A stretch of DNA of 37,026 nt, taken from assembly GCA_016191685.1 (NCBI GenBank), contig JACPVT010000144.1, forward strand, positions 1-37,026. The letters run 5' to 3'. The DNA is from Rhodospirillales bacterium. Its GTDB lineage: Bacteria > Pseudomonadota > Alphaproteobacteria > Reyranellales > Reyranellaceae. Both the position numbers and the translations under genes were made by a program. The notes beneath the pieces were generated by a model. The model saw only the letters and a list, made by a program, of their open reading frames with translations. It was not told where the DNA came from and did no database searches. Shown piece after piece: positions 1 to 7,907 of this stretch. Each line of letters begins with the position of its first letter. Position 1 is the first letter of the stretch.

Positions 1-82
1 AGGCAAAAAGTCCGGCGATGACGAAGGACATCATCACCAGGATGGTCATGACCGGCCGGCGGATGCAGAGCTCTGACAACAT
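1..82 (-). CDS. RND efflux permease, N-terminal fragment (cut by window edge)
   Basis: This ORF is too short for the track. Reading leftward from an ATG at 82 gives 27 residues, beginning MLSELCIRRPV and followed by a hydrophobic stretch. This is the characteristic start of AcrB/MdtB/MdtC-type inner-membrane RND permeases: a short cytoplasmic helix, the RRPV motif, then TM1. The gene begins 19 bp after the stop of the periplasmic adaptor gene upstream, the usual adaptor-permease operon order. Such permeases use the proton gradient to pump drugs or other amphiphiles through an adaptor and an outer-membrane channel. Only the first ~2.5% of a roughly 1,030-residue protein is visible, so substrate and subfamily cannot be told. 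Confidence 0.8.
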   Translation of the reverse strand, partial: MLSELCIRRPVMTILVMMSFVIAGLFA

Positions 83-101
83 GTCCCGGTCTCCGTGCCG
101 G

Positions 102-1337
102 CTAGCCGCGAGGCGGTGAGGCGGGCTTCGCCGGCTCGGGCGGCGGCGCGCGGACCGCGACCGCGGCGCCATTGACCAGGCGCAGCTGGCCGTCGATCAC
201 CACCTGCTCGCCGTCGCCCAGCCCCTTGCCGATGACGGACTCGCCGTTCTGGACGCGCTTGACGACGACCTGCCGAAGCTCGGCCGTGCCGTCCTTGACG
301 ACGAACACGTACGCGCCCTGCGGCCCCAGCTGCACGGCGGCCGAGGGCACGGCGATCGCGCCATCCTCGATGCCGAGAACGATCTCGACCTTGACGAACT
401 GGCCCGGCCACAGCAGCTCGTTGGCGTTGGCGATGCGGGCCTTGGCAGTCACCGTTCCGGTGTTGGGATCGACGCTGTTCTCGATGAAGGCCATGGTGCC
501 CGACTGCTTCTTGGTGTCGTCGACGATCGCGGTGACCGCCACCGCGCCCTTGGCCATGGCGGAACGAAGCTCGGGCAGGATGACCTGCGGGATCGCGAAG
601 GTGACGTAGATCGGGTCGATCTGGTTGATGGTGGCGAGGGTGCTGGCCACCGAGTTGTCGCCGACCCGCACGACGGCGCCGGCCTTGCTCGAGATCGAGC
701 CGATGCGGCCCGATACCGGGGCGCGGATTTCAGTGTAGGTGAGCGACGCCTGGACGTTGGCCTTCGCCGCCTCGTCGGCCTCGAGCTGGGCTTCCGCCGC
801 CTTCACCGCCGTCTGGGCGGTGTCGCGCTGCACGACCGTGCCGGCGTTCTTGCCCAGGAGGTCCTCGTAACGCTGGTGGTCGCGCCGGGCCTGCGCGAGC
901 TGCGCCTGGTCCTTGCGGATCTGCGCCTCGATCTGGCCGATCTGCGCTCTCAGCGTTCGCGAGTCGAGTTCGAACAGCAAGTCGCCTTGCTTGACCAGTG
1001 CGCCCTCCTCGACGTTGACCTTCATGATCTGGCTGTCGAGGCGGGGCTTGATCTGGATCGAGGCGATCGCCTGCACGGTGCCGACGGCATCGACGACGAC
1101 CGGCATCGGCTTCTGCGCGATCTTGGCGAGCACGACGGGCACCGGTCCGCCGGGATTGGCGCGGCCGCGCCGACCCTGCGGTTGCGCCATGGCGGCCGGG
1201 CTGCTCTGGGCCTGTTCGGCGGCCTTCGCCGACGTGCCAAACCCCAGGCGCCGCGCCACGTCATCGCGATAAACGTAGGCGGTCCCGCAGACTACGACTG
1301 CGAGCGTAGCCAAGACCGCCACACGGACCATCCGCAT
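102..1337 (-). CDS. RND efflux periplasmic adaptor (membrane fusion protein, MdtA/AcrA-like)
   Basis: The protein has about 411 residues. It has an N-terminal membrane anchor or signal (MVRVAVLATLAVVV), then a lipoyl half-motif region (VGTVQAIASIQIKPRLDS), a coiled-coil hairpin rich in A, Q and E, the returning lipoyl half (YTEIRAPVSGRIGS) and a beta-barrel/membrane-proximal domain. This is the standard order of RND adaptors, which bridge the inner-membrane pump to an outer-membrane channel. The track starts at a TTG (1352). I prefer the ATG at 1337 because GGAG lies 9 bases upstream of it. The permease start follows 19 bp downstream, so the two form an operon. The C-terminus is proline-rich. 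Subfamily is by resemblance only, and the exported substrate is unknown. Confidence 0.9.
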   Translation of the reverse strand: MRMVRVAVLATLAVVVCGTAYVYRDDVARRLGFGTSAKAAEQAQSSPAAMAQPQGRRGRANPGGPVPVVLAKIAQKPMPVVVDAVGTVQAIASIQIKPRLDSQIMKVNVEEGALVKQGDLLFELDSRTLRAQIGQIEAQIRKDQAQLAQARRDHQRYEDLLGKNAGTVVQRDTAQTAVKAAEAQLEADEAAKANVQASLTYTEIRAPVSGRIGSISSKAGAVVRVGDNSVASTLATINQIDPIYVTFAIPQVILPELRSAMAKGAVAVTAIVDDTKKQSGTMAFIENSVDPNTGTVTAKARIANANELLWPGQFVKVEIVLGIEDGAIAVPSAAVQLGPQGAYVFVVKDGTAELRQVVVKRVQNGESVIGKGLGDGEQVVIDGQLRLVNGAAVAVRAPPPEPAKPASPPRG

Positions 1338-1431
1338 ATCCGACGTCTCCAAACCCCAAGCCCCAGCAAATTATAGGCCCGGCTTCACCCGCCGGACAGT
1401 CACAACCGTGGCAACACCAAGGATTCCAAGC

Positions 1432-1459
1432 AAAAAACCCGCCACAAAGGGCGGGTTTT
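1432..1459 (-). terminator. Rho-independent terminator after rpsD
   Basis: AAAACCCGCC and GGCGGGTTTT form a 10-bp stem around a 6-base loop. Read on the minus strand, the stem ends in a run of T, 34 bp beyond the rpsD stop. The stem is symmetric enough that some termination from the other side is possible, but no plus-strand gene runs into it. Confidence 0.85.
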
Positions 1460-1493
1460 CGCAGCGTTTGAAGGCAAAAGCCTCGATTGGCGA

Positions 1494-2108
1494 TCAGCGG
1501 CTGTAGTACTCGACGACCAGCGACGGCTCCATCTGGACCGGATAGGGCACGTCGGCCAGCTTGGGCCCGCGCACGTAGGTGCCCTTCATCTCCTGATGGT
1601 CGACCGAGACGTACTCCGGCACGTCGCGCTCGGCAGTCTGGGTGGCCTCGATGACCCGGGCCATTTCCTTGGCCTTCGAGGTCAGCTCGATGACGTCGTT
1701 GTCCTTCACCAGGTACGACGCGATGTTGACGCGGCGGCCGTTCACCTTGACGTGGCCGTGGCTCACGAGCTGGCGCGAGGCGAACACGGTGATGGCGAAC
1801 TTCATGCGGTAGATGACCGCGTCCAGCCGGCGCTCGAGCAGCTCGACCAGGTTCTCGCCGGTGTCGCCCTTGCGGCGCACGGCCTCGAGATAATAGCGGC
1901 GGAGCTGACGCTCGCCGACCGAGCCGTAGTAGCCCTTGAGCCGCTGCTTCGCCATCAACTGCAGGCGATAGTCGGTCGGCTTGGTGCGACCCTGGCCGTG
2001 CTGGCCGGGACCGTATTCACGCTTGTTGATCGGGCTCTTGGGACGGCCCCACAGGTTGACCCTGAGGCGGCGGTCGATCTTGTACTTCGAATTCGCGCGT
2101 TTGCTCAC
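1494..2108 (-). CDS. rpsD: 30S ribosomal protein S4
   Basis: S4 is a primary 16S rRNA-binding protein that nucleates assembly of the 30S body and contributes to decoding accuracy. The sequence is clear: SKYKIDRRL near the start, [12 protein letters not shown], the [14 protein letters not shown] region, then the S4 RNA-binding fold around [16 protein letters not shown]. The track starts at an ATG at 2120, giving MESRVSKR. I place the start at the GTG at 2108 because GGAGAG sits just ahead of it, the product then begins (M)SKR like other S4 proteins, and the length (204 residues) fits alphaproteobacterial S4. It is a single-gene unit with its own candidate promoter and a strong terminator. A hairpin just upstream of the start may be a translational control site. 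Confidence 0.97.
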   Translation of the reverse strand: MSKRANSKYKIDRRLRVNLWGRPKSPINKREYGPGQHGQGRTKPTDYRLQLMAKQRLKGYYGSVGERQLRRYYLEAVRRKGDTGENLVELLERRLDAVIYRMKFAITVFASRQLVSHGHVKVNGRRVNIASYLVKDNDVIELTSKAKEMARVIEATQTAERDVPEYVSVDHQEMKGTYVRGPKLADVPYPVQMEPSLVVEYYSR

Positions 2109-2127
2109 GCGGCTCTCCATCGTTTGC

Positions 2128-2149
2128 GCCCGTCGATTTTCGATCGGGC
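2128..2149 (-). promoter_or_regulatory. Hairpin in the rpsD leader next to the start codon
   Basis: GCCCG-TCGA-TTT-TCGA-T-CGGGC folds as a 9-bp stem with a 3-base loop and one bulge. It lies about 20 bases before the rpsD GTG. The position would allow it to influence ribosome access. S4 autoregulates its own mRNA in E. coli and Bacillus through different leader structures; that it does so here is inference. Confidence 0.45.
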
Positions 2150-2240
2150 TATGTTGTCCGGATAGGCCTTGGTCCGATACGGGATCGGGGCGGGGCGAGG
2201 TCCAAAAAGGTCCACGACCACGTTCTCCGGAGAAGGGCGG

Positions 2241-2268
2241 AACATACTGGCGAAAGCAGGCCAGTCAA
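2241..2268 (-). promoter_or_regulatory. Candidate sigma-70 promoter for rpsD
   Basis: On the minus strand TTGACT and TATGTT are separated by 16 bases, close to the housekeeping consensus. The pair lies about 130 bp before the rpsD start, in the gap between the OsmC-like gene and rpsD. No other good pair was seen in that gap. Confidence 0.5.
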
Positions 2269-2297
2269 GCACGCGTTCCTACTGCAATATCAACGGC

Positions 2298-2720
2298 TTA
2301 GATCTCGACCAGCACCACCTCATGCGTAACGTTGGCCGACTTCTTCACCATGGCCGTGGCCGAGCAGTACTTCTCGTCGCTGAGGCTGACGGCGCGTTCG
2401 ACCAGCGCCTTGTTCAGTTTTCGGCCACGCACGGTGTAGACGAGCTTCACCGAGGTGAAGACCTTGGGATGGTCGTCGGCCCGTTCGGCCTCCAGCGACA
2501 CCTCCACGCCTTCGATGTCCTGGCGCTGCTTCTTCAGCATCGAGACGACATCGATCGCCGTGCAGCCGCCCATGCCCATCAGCACCACCTCCATCGGCCG
2601 CGACGCGAGATTGCGGCCGCCGACGTCGGGCGAGCCGTCCATGGTGATGGTGTGGCCGCTGCCCGCCTCGGCGACGAACAGCGCGCCGTCGACCCAGGAA
2701 ATCTTGGCGGTGGTGGACAT
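2298..2720 (-). CDS. OsmC/Ohr family protein (YhfA-like)
   Basis: The protein has 140 residues, the usual OsmC length. The family reduces organic or fatty-acid hydroperoxides with two cysteines. Both expected cysteines are present: C53 in MGMGGCTAIDVV and C119 in SDEKYCSATAMV. The N-terminal GGRNLASRPMEVVL region is typical of the YhfA-like branch, whose physiological substrate is less well known than that of Ohr. The start lies 2 bp after the stop of the upstream methyltransferase gene, so the two are probably co-transcribed. Family membership is sure; peroxidase activity is inferred from the cysteines. Confidence 0.9.
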   Translation of the reverse strand: MSTTAKISWVDGALFVAEAGSGHTITMDGSPDVGGRNLASRPMEVVLMGMGGCTAIDVVSMLKKQRQDIEGVEVSLEAERADDHPKVFTSVKLVYTVRGRKLNKALVERAVSLSDEKYCSATAMVKKSANVTHEVVLVEI

Positions 2721-2722
2721 GA

Positions 2723-3487
2723 CTATTCCTCGTGCTTGCTCTTGGAGAGAAATTTTATGACGCCGTGGAAGGTGCGCGCCTCCTGCTCCGTCATCTCGGC
2801 GCGCTGCAGCAGCGCCTTGAGATTGAGCACCATCGAGGGCCGCATGTCCTTGTTGCGCAGGAAGCCCGACTGGTCGAGCGCGCGCTCGAGATGGTCGAAC
2901 AGGTTCTGCAGCTCCTCCTTGCTGGCCGGGCGCGTCGCATGATCGGACATGCGTTCGGCCGGCGTCTCATCCCCCGCCGCCGCCCATTCGTAAGCGACCA
3001 GCAGCACGGCCTGGGCGATGTTGAGCGAGGAGAACTGCGGATTGAGCGGGATCGAGAGCGCGGTGTCGGCGTGGACCATGTCGTCGTTCTCGAGCCCGGT
3101 GCGCTCGGGCCCGAACAGGATGCCGACCCGCTCGCCCTGCCCGATCCAGCCGCGCACTTCGACGGCGGCGCGCCGCGCCGTCAGGATGCGCTGGGTGAGC
3201 TCGCGGTTGCGCGCCGTGGTAGCCACCACCCGTTCGAGATCGGCCACGGCGGCCTGCACCGTGTCAAAGATCTCGGCCTTCTCCAGCACGACGTCGGCGC
3301 CCGAGGCGGCGCGCTGCGCCCGATCGTTCGGCCAGCCGTCACGCGGGCTCACCAGGCGCAGGGTCGAGAGGCCGCAATTCAGCATCGCGCGTGCCGCCAT
3401 GCCGATGTTCTCGCCCAGTTGCGGGCGCACCAGGATGACCACGGGCGTGGTGATGGCGGTCGCGCGACCCTTCGAAGCTCGTCCCAT
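2723..3487 (-). CDS. trmJ: RNA 2'-O-methyltransferase, TrmH/SPOUT family (TrmJ-like)
   Basis: The protein has 254 residues. It is an AdoMet-dependent SPOUT methyltransferase with the knot motifs in order: VILVRPQLGENIGMAARAM near the start, ILFGPERTGLENDDM in the middle, and IPLNPQFSSLNIAQAV. The extra C-terminal part (about residues 165-254) is typical of TrmJ, which methylates the ribose of residue 32 in tRNA anticodon loops, rather than of the shorter TrmL. The OsmC-like gene follows after 2 bp, and the EmrB-type gene lies 31 bp upstream on the same strand. The family is certain; assignment to TrmJ is likely from length and motif order. Confidence 0.85.
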   Translation of the reverse strand: MGRASKGRATAITTPVVILVRPQLGENIGMAARAMLNCGLSTLRLVSPRDGWPNDRAQRAASGADVVLEKAEIFDTVQAAVADLERVVATTARNRELTQRILTARRAAVEVRGWIGQGERVGILFGPERTGLENDDMVHADTALSIPLNPQFSSLNIAQAVLLVAYEWAAAGDETPAERMSDHATRPASKEELQNLFDHLERALDQSGFLRNKDMRPSMVLNLKALLQRAEMTEQEARTFHGVIKFLSKSKHEE

Positions 3488-3518
3488 GCCGCCCTATATC
3501 GCGCCTTGGGTATCGCGC

Positions 3519-5027
3519 CTAGCGCGTCACGATGAGCGGCGGCCGGCGCATCAGGAACAGCAGCGGGATCAGAACCAGCGAGCAGATCATCATGACTCGG
3601 AAGTCGTTGAGGTAGCCGATCAGCGACGCCTGGCGGTTGATCTCGGCGTCCCAGACGGCGAGCAGGCTTGGATCGGCGCCCGGCAGGCCGCGGCCGAGCG
3701 GCCAACCGGGATGGAAGGGCGTGAACTTCTCGACGATGTCGGCCCGGTTCTGCTGCGTGTTGCTGGCCAGCATCGAGACCAGCACGGCGATGCCGATGCT
3801 GGCACCGAGATTGCGCAGCAGGGCGTTGATCGCCGCCCCCTCGGTGCGCAGCCGCGGCGGCAGGGTGGCGAAGGTAAGTACGGTGAGCGGCGGGAAGACG
3901 AGGCCGAGCCCGAAGCCCAGCAGCACGCCGTTCCAGACGATGTGGCTCTCGCTGACGTTCAGGTTGAACAGCGTCATGTCCCACAAGGACAGCGCACAAA
4001 GCCCGAAACCGAGGGCGATCAGCAGGCGCGAGTCGATGCGCCCGATCAGGCGCGACACCAGCATCATCGACACCATCATGCCGGCGCCGCGCGGCGCCAG
4101 CACGACACCGGTGGTGAAGACCGGGTAGCCCATGAGCTGCTGCAGGAAGGGCGGCATCAGGGTCGCCGAGACGATCAGCACGAGACCGGCCAGTGCCGTG
4201 AAGAGGAGTCCGACCGAGAGGTTGCGGTCGCGGAACAGGTCGCGCGACAGGAACGGCTGGCGATCGGTCATCATGTGGATCAGGAACATGGCGAAGGCCA
4301 CGCCCGCCACCAGCGTCTCGCCGATGATCTCCGCCGAGTCGTACCAGTCGAGCATGTGGCCGCGGTCGAGCATGAGCTGGAACGAGCCGATGGCGACGGC
4401 CAGCAGCGTGAAGCCCAGCAGATCGAAGCGCCGCGGCCGGTCGTGGACGCTGTCGCGCACCAGCGCGAGGATGCCGAGCGTACAGAGGATGCCGACCGGC
4501 AGGTTGACGTAGAACACCCAGCGCCAGGTGAATTCGTCGGTGAGCCAGCCGCCCAGCGACGGACCGGCGATCGGGCCCAGCATGGTGCCGACGCCCCACA
4601 TCGCCATCGCCTTGCCCTGCTCCTCGCGCGGATAGGTGTCCATCATGATTGCCTGCGATACCGGCACCAGTGCGGCGCCAAAACCGCCCTGCAGGGCGCG
4701 GAACAGCACGAGCTGGTCGAGCGACTGGGCGGCGCCGCACAGCATCGAGACGATGGTGAAGCCCACGACGCAGGTGGCGAGCGTGCGGCGGAGTCCGAAG
4801 CGCATGGCGCAGAAGCCAGCGAGCGGCGTCATGATGGCCGACGCCACGATATAGGACGTCACGACCCAGGAGACCTGCTCCTGGGTGGCCGACAGCGAGC
4901 CCTGGATCGACGGCAGCGCCACGTTGGCGATGGTGCCGTCCAGGGCATGCATGATGGTGGCGGCCATCACCGTGAAGGTGATCAGGCGGCGACGGCGCAG
5001 CGTCGCCCTGTCGACGGCCGGCGCCAT
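3519..5027 (-). CDS. emrB: DHA2-family MFS drug efflux permease (EmrB-like)
   Basis: The protein has about 502 residues and 14 predicted membrane helices, a proton-driven exporter of the DHA2 (EmrB/QacA) type. Typical sequences are visible: LDGTIANVALPSIQ in the first helix, the loop RFGLRRTL, and motif C, GVGTMLGPIAGPSLGGWL, in helix 5. The track start at 5102 lies inside the upstream emrA-like gene and reads an arginine- and alanine-rich shadow. I use the ATG at 5027, which leaves a 4-bp gap to the emrA-like stop. Together with that adaptor it should form an EmrAB-type pump moving hydrophobic compounds to an outer-membrane channel, which is not encoded here. Confidence 0.93.
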   Translation of the reverse strand: MAPAVDRATLRRRRLITFTVMAATIMHALDGTIANVALPSIQGSLSATQEQVSWVVTSYIVASAIMTPLAGFCAMRFGLRRTLATCVVGFTIVSMLCGAAQSLDQLVLFRALQGGFGAALVPVSQAIMMDTYPREEQGKAMAMWGVGTMLGPIAGPSLGGWLTDEFTWRWVFYVNLPVGILCTLGILALVRDSVHDRPRRFDLLGFTLLAVAIGSFQLMLDRGHMLDWYDSAEIIGETLVAGVAFAMFLIHMMTDRQPFLSRDLFRDRNLSVGLLFTALAGLVLIVSATLMPPFLQQLMGYPVFTTGVVLAPRGAGMMVSMMLVSRLIGRIDSRLLIALGFGLCALSLWDMTLFNLNVSESHIVWNGVLLGFGLGLVFPPLTVLTFATLPPRLRTEGAAINALLRNLGASIGIAVLVSMLASNTQQNRADIVEKFTPFHPGWPLGRGLPGADPSLLAVWDAEINRQASLIGYLNDFRVMMICSLVLIPLLFLMRRPPLIVTR

Positions 5028-5031
5028 CAGC

Positions 5032-6174
5032 CTAGGGCTTGGCGCTGGCCGACGCGCTCGACAGGCCGAGCGACTTGCCGAGGCCGGCCAGCAGCCCGCC
5101 AATCGACCGGCTGTGTCCGGTGTCGATCTCGACCGTCGTGCTCATGCCGACGCGGAGCGGCGGGTCGCCGTCGCGGCAGGTGACGGCGATGCGCACCGGA
5201 ATGCGCTGCACCACCTTCACCCAGTTGCCGCTGGCGTTCTGCGGCGGCAGAACGGCGAACTCGGCGCCGGTCGACTGGGAAATGCTGGCGACCGATCCAC
5301 TGCACGCCGAGTCGGGATAGGTGTCGACGTGGATCGTGGCCTTCTGGCCCGGCCGCACGCGCGTGAGTTCGGTCTCCTTGAAGTTGGCCTCGATCCAGAG
5401 GTCGGTGTCGGCCACGACGACCATCACCGGCACGCCGGCGGTGGCATAGCTGCCGGGCACCGGCCGCTTGGCGACGATGCCGTCGAGCGGCGCCTCGATC
5501 GTGGTGCGGCGAAGCTGCAGCAGCGCCTCGTCGCGCGCCGCCATCATCTGCTTCACCCTGGGATGGTCGTCGGTGCGGATCCTGCGGTCGCCGGCCAGGG
5601 CGGCCTCGATGCGGGTGAGATCCTCCTGCGCCGCCGAGATCCGCTGGCGCGCGACATCGAGCGCGAGGCGCGCCTCCTCGAGCTTCTGGGTCGAGGCGAT
5701 CTTCTTTTCGGCGAGGCCGGACTGTCGCTCGAACTCGGCCTCGGCATAGGTCTGCTGGCTGAGCGCCGCCTTGATCTCCTCGCGCTTGGTGCGCCACTGC
5801 GCGCGCAGGCCGCGGATGTCGGCGCGCGTCGTCTCGATCTCGGCCTCGATCCTGACCAGCGCCAGCCGGTAGGACTGATCATCGAGCCTGAACAGGAGCT
5901 GGCCACGCGACACCGCCTGGTTCTCCTTGACCGGCACCTCGACAATGATGCCGCTCAACTCGGTGGCGATCTGGGCGCGGTCGCCCTTCACGTAGGCGTT
6001 GTCGGTCGCGATGAACCGCCCCGACGACAGCCAGACGAACAGCGTGACGGCCAGGACGAACAGCGGCAGCAGCCACATGCCGGTACGCGCCAGAGCGCGC
6101 CCGGCCAGCCGCGGCCGCCGCGGGACGGTCGCGATGGGCGGTGTCTTGCTGTCCAGATGTTCGCCGTCTCGCAC
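5032..6174 (-). CDS. emrA: HlyD-family membrane fusion protein (EmrA-like)
   Basis: The protein has 380 residues. A single membrane helix (residues ~32-53, MWLLPLFVLAVTLFVWL) is followed by TDNAYVKGDRAQIATELSG, the hallmark of EmrA-type adaptors, a long coiled coil (~100-200), the lipoyl half APLDGIVAKRPVPGSYA and a beta-barrel domain with DLWIEANFKETEL. The start is a GTG with no strong ribosome site, but no better in-frame start precedes the helix. It is directly followed by the emrB-like gene (4-bp gap). The partner outer-membrane factor must lie elsewhere. Substrate unknown. Confidence 0.92.
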   Translation of the reverse strand: MRDGEHLDSKTPPIATVPRRPRLAGRALARTGMWLLPLFVLAVTLFVWLSSGRFIATDNAYVKGDRAQIATELSGIIVEVPVKENQAVSRGQLLFRLDDQSYRLALVRIEAEIETTRADIRGLRAQWRTKREEIKAALSQQTYAEAEFERQSGLAEKKIASTQKLEEARLALDVARQRISAAQEDLTRIEAALAGDRRIRTDDHPRVKQMMAARDEALLQLRRTTIEAPLDGIVAKRPVPGSYATAGVPVMVVVADTDLWIEANFKETELTRVRPGQKATIHVDTYPDSACSGSVASISQSTGAEFAVLPPQNASGNWVKVVQRIPVRIAVTCRDGDPPLRVGMSTTVEIDTGHSRSIGGLLAGLGKSLGLSSASASAKP

Positions 6175-6255
6175 GCGGGATATGGTCTGCCCCGACCTCT
6201 TCTAGGTCAACCGGAGGTCGAACATGGCTGCTAGGCCGGCCGCGCCGATATGCGA

Positions 6256-7863
6256 CTATTGCCGCTCCGCGGGGCGGGCGCCGTCGCGGAACAGCTTGTA
6301 GGTGATGGCGTCGTAGAGGGCGTTGTACGAGGCGTCGACGATGTTGGGCGACACGCCGATGGTGCTCCAGCGCCGGCCCGTCGCATCGGCGCTCTCGATC
6401 ATGACGCGGGTGGTGGCGGCGGTGCCGCCGCCCGAATCGAGGATGCGCACCTTGAAGTCGACCAGCCGCATGTCCCCGAGCTCGGGATAGATCGGCAGCA
6501 GGGCCTTTCGCAACGCAGCATCGAGCGCATTCACCGGGCCGTTGCCTTCGCCCACTTCCATTGCCCGCCGGCCGGCGATGTCGAGTTTCACCGTCGCCTC
6601 GGAGAGCGCGATGAGCTGGCCGCGCGCATTGACGCGCCGTTCGGCCAGCACGCGAAAGCTCTGCAGGGCGAAGTAGTCGGGCACCGTATGGAGTTCATGC
6701 CGCGCCAGAAGCTCGAACGAAGCATCGGCGCCGTCATAGGCATAGCCCTCGGACTCGCGCTCCTTGACGATTTCGAGCAGCCGCGCGACGCCCGGATTCT
6801 TCGGGTCAACCTCGAGGCCGATCTGGCGGAAACGCGCCATGATGTTGGAGCGACCGGCCTGGTCGCTGACCACGATGATGCGCTGGTTGCCCACGATCTC
6901 GGGATCGACATGCTCGTAGGTCCTGGGATCCTTCTCGACCGCCGAGACATGCAGGCCGCCCTTGTGCGCAAAGGCGCGCGTGCCGACGTAGGCGGCGCTG
7001 CGGTTGGCCGGCATATTCAGCCGATCGTCGAGCAGGCGCGACAGATGCGTGAGCCGCGCCATCGCGCCGTCCTTCAGGCCGGTGTCGAAGCCCATCTTGA
7101 GCACGAGGTTGGGGATCAGCGCGACCATGTTGGCGTTGCCGCAGCGTTCGCCCAGCCCGTTGATGGTGCCCTGGACCTGGCGCACGCCGGCGCGGACGGC
7201 GGCCAGGGTGTTGGCGACGGCATTCTCGGTGTCGTTGTGGGTGTGGATGCCCAGCCGCTCGCCGGTAATCTTTTTCGCCACCTCGGCCACGATGCGTTCG
7301 ATCTCGTGCGGCAGGGTTCCGCCATTGGTATCGCACAACACCAGCCAGCGCGCGCCGGCCTTGTCGGCGGCGGCGAGGCAGGCCATCGCATAGTCGGGGT
7401 TGGCCTTGTAGCCGTCGAAGAAGTGCTCGGCGTCGAACATCACCTCGTCCATCCTGGTCTTCGCGTAGGCCAGCGAATCGCCGATCATCTCGAGGTATTC
7501 GCCACGGTCGACTTCGAGCGCGACGTCGACGTGGAAATCCCAGGTCTTGCCCACCATGCAGACGTTGCGCGCCTTGGTCGCCAGGATGGCGGCGAGGCCG
7601 GGATCGTTGGCGGCGCTGCGGCCGGCACGCCGCGTCATGCCGAAAGCCGTGAACTTCGCGTTCTTGAATTCCGGCGGATCGGCAAAGAAGCGATCGTCGG
7701 TCGGGTTGGCGCCGGGCCAGCCGCCCTCGATGTAGTCGATGCCGAGCAGGTCGAGCTCGCGCGCGATCGCGGCCTTGTCGGCCACGGTGAAATCGACGCC
7801 TTGCGTCTGGGCGCCGTCTCGCAGGGTGGTGTCGAAGAGATAGATGCGGTTGGACTGTTTCAT
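6256..7863 (-). CDS. cimA: (R)-citramalate synthase
   Basis: The protein has 535 residues. CimA condenses acetyl-CoA and pyruvate to (R)-citramalate, the first step of the threonine-independent route to 2-oxobutyrate and isoleucine. The HMGL-like TIM barrel begins with YLFDTTLRDGAQTQGVDF, with the metal-binding Asp and catalytic Arg. It contains the metal-binding HTHND, and ends with NGLGERCGNANM. After a linker there is a LeuA-type allosteric C-terminal domain (~395-520) with RVMIESADATGRRWSTIG. The length and the IEGGWPGANPTDD segment match the CimA branch rather than 2-isopropylmalate synthase. The gene is divergent from the enolase-superfamily gene, with only 44 bp between starts. Confidence 0.93.
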   Translation of the reverse strand: MKQSNRIYLFDTTLRDGAQTQGVDFTVADKAAIARELDLLGIDYIEGGWPGANPTDDRFFADPPEFKNAKFTAFGMTRRAGRSAANDPGLAAILATKARNVCMVGKTWDFHVDVALEVDRGEYLEMIGDSLAYAKTRMDEVMFDAEHFFDGYKANPDYAMACLAAADKAGARWLVLCDTNGGTLPHEIERIVAEVAKKITGERLGIHTHNDTENAVANTLAAVRAGVRQVQGTINGLGERCGNANMVALIPNLVLKMGFDTGLKDGAMARLTHLSRLLDDRLNMPANRSAAYVGTRAFAHKGGLHVSAVEKDPRTYEHVDPEIVGNQRIIVVSDQAGRSNIMARFRQIGLEVDPKNPGVARLLEIVKERESEGYAYDGADASFELLARHELHTVPDYFALQSFRVLAERRVNARGQLIALSEATVKLDIAGRRAMEVGEGNGPVNALDAALRKALLPIYPELGDMRLVDFKVRILDSGGGTAATTRVMIESADATGRRWSTIGVSPNIVDASYNALYDAITYKLFRDGARPAERQ

Positions 7864-7907
7864 GACGGCGGCATCATAGTTGGGCAGCCACGCGGGAGAT
7901 ACGCCTT

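Noticed and set aside
3018-5183. 721-residue plus-strand ORF
   Set aside because: Antisense shadow of the trmJ-like and emrB-like genes; composition rich in Q, R and H with no domain.
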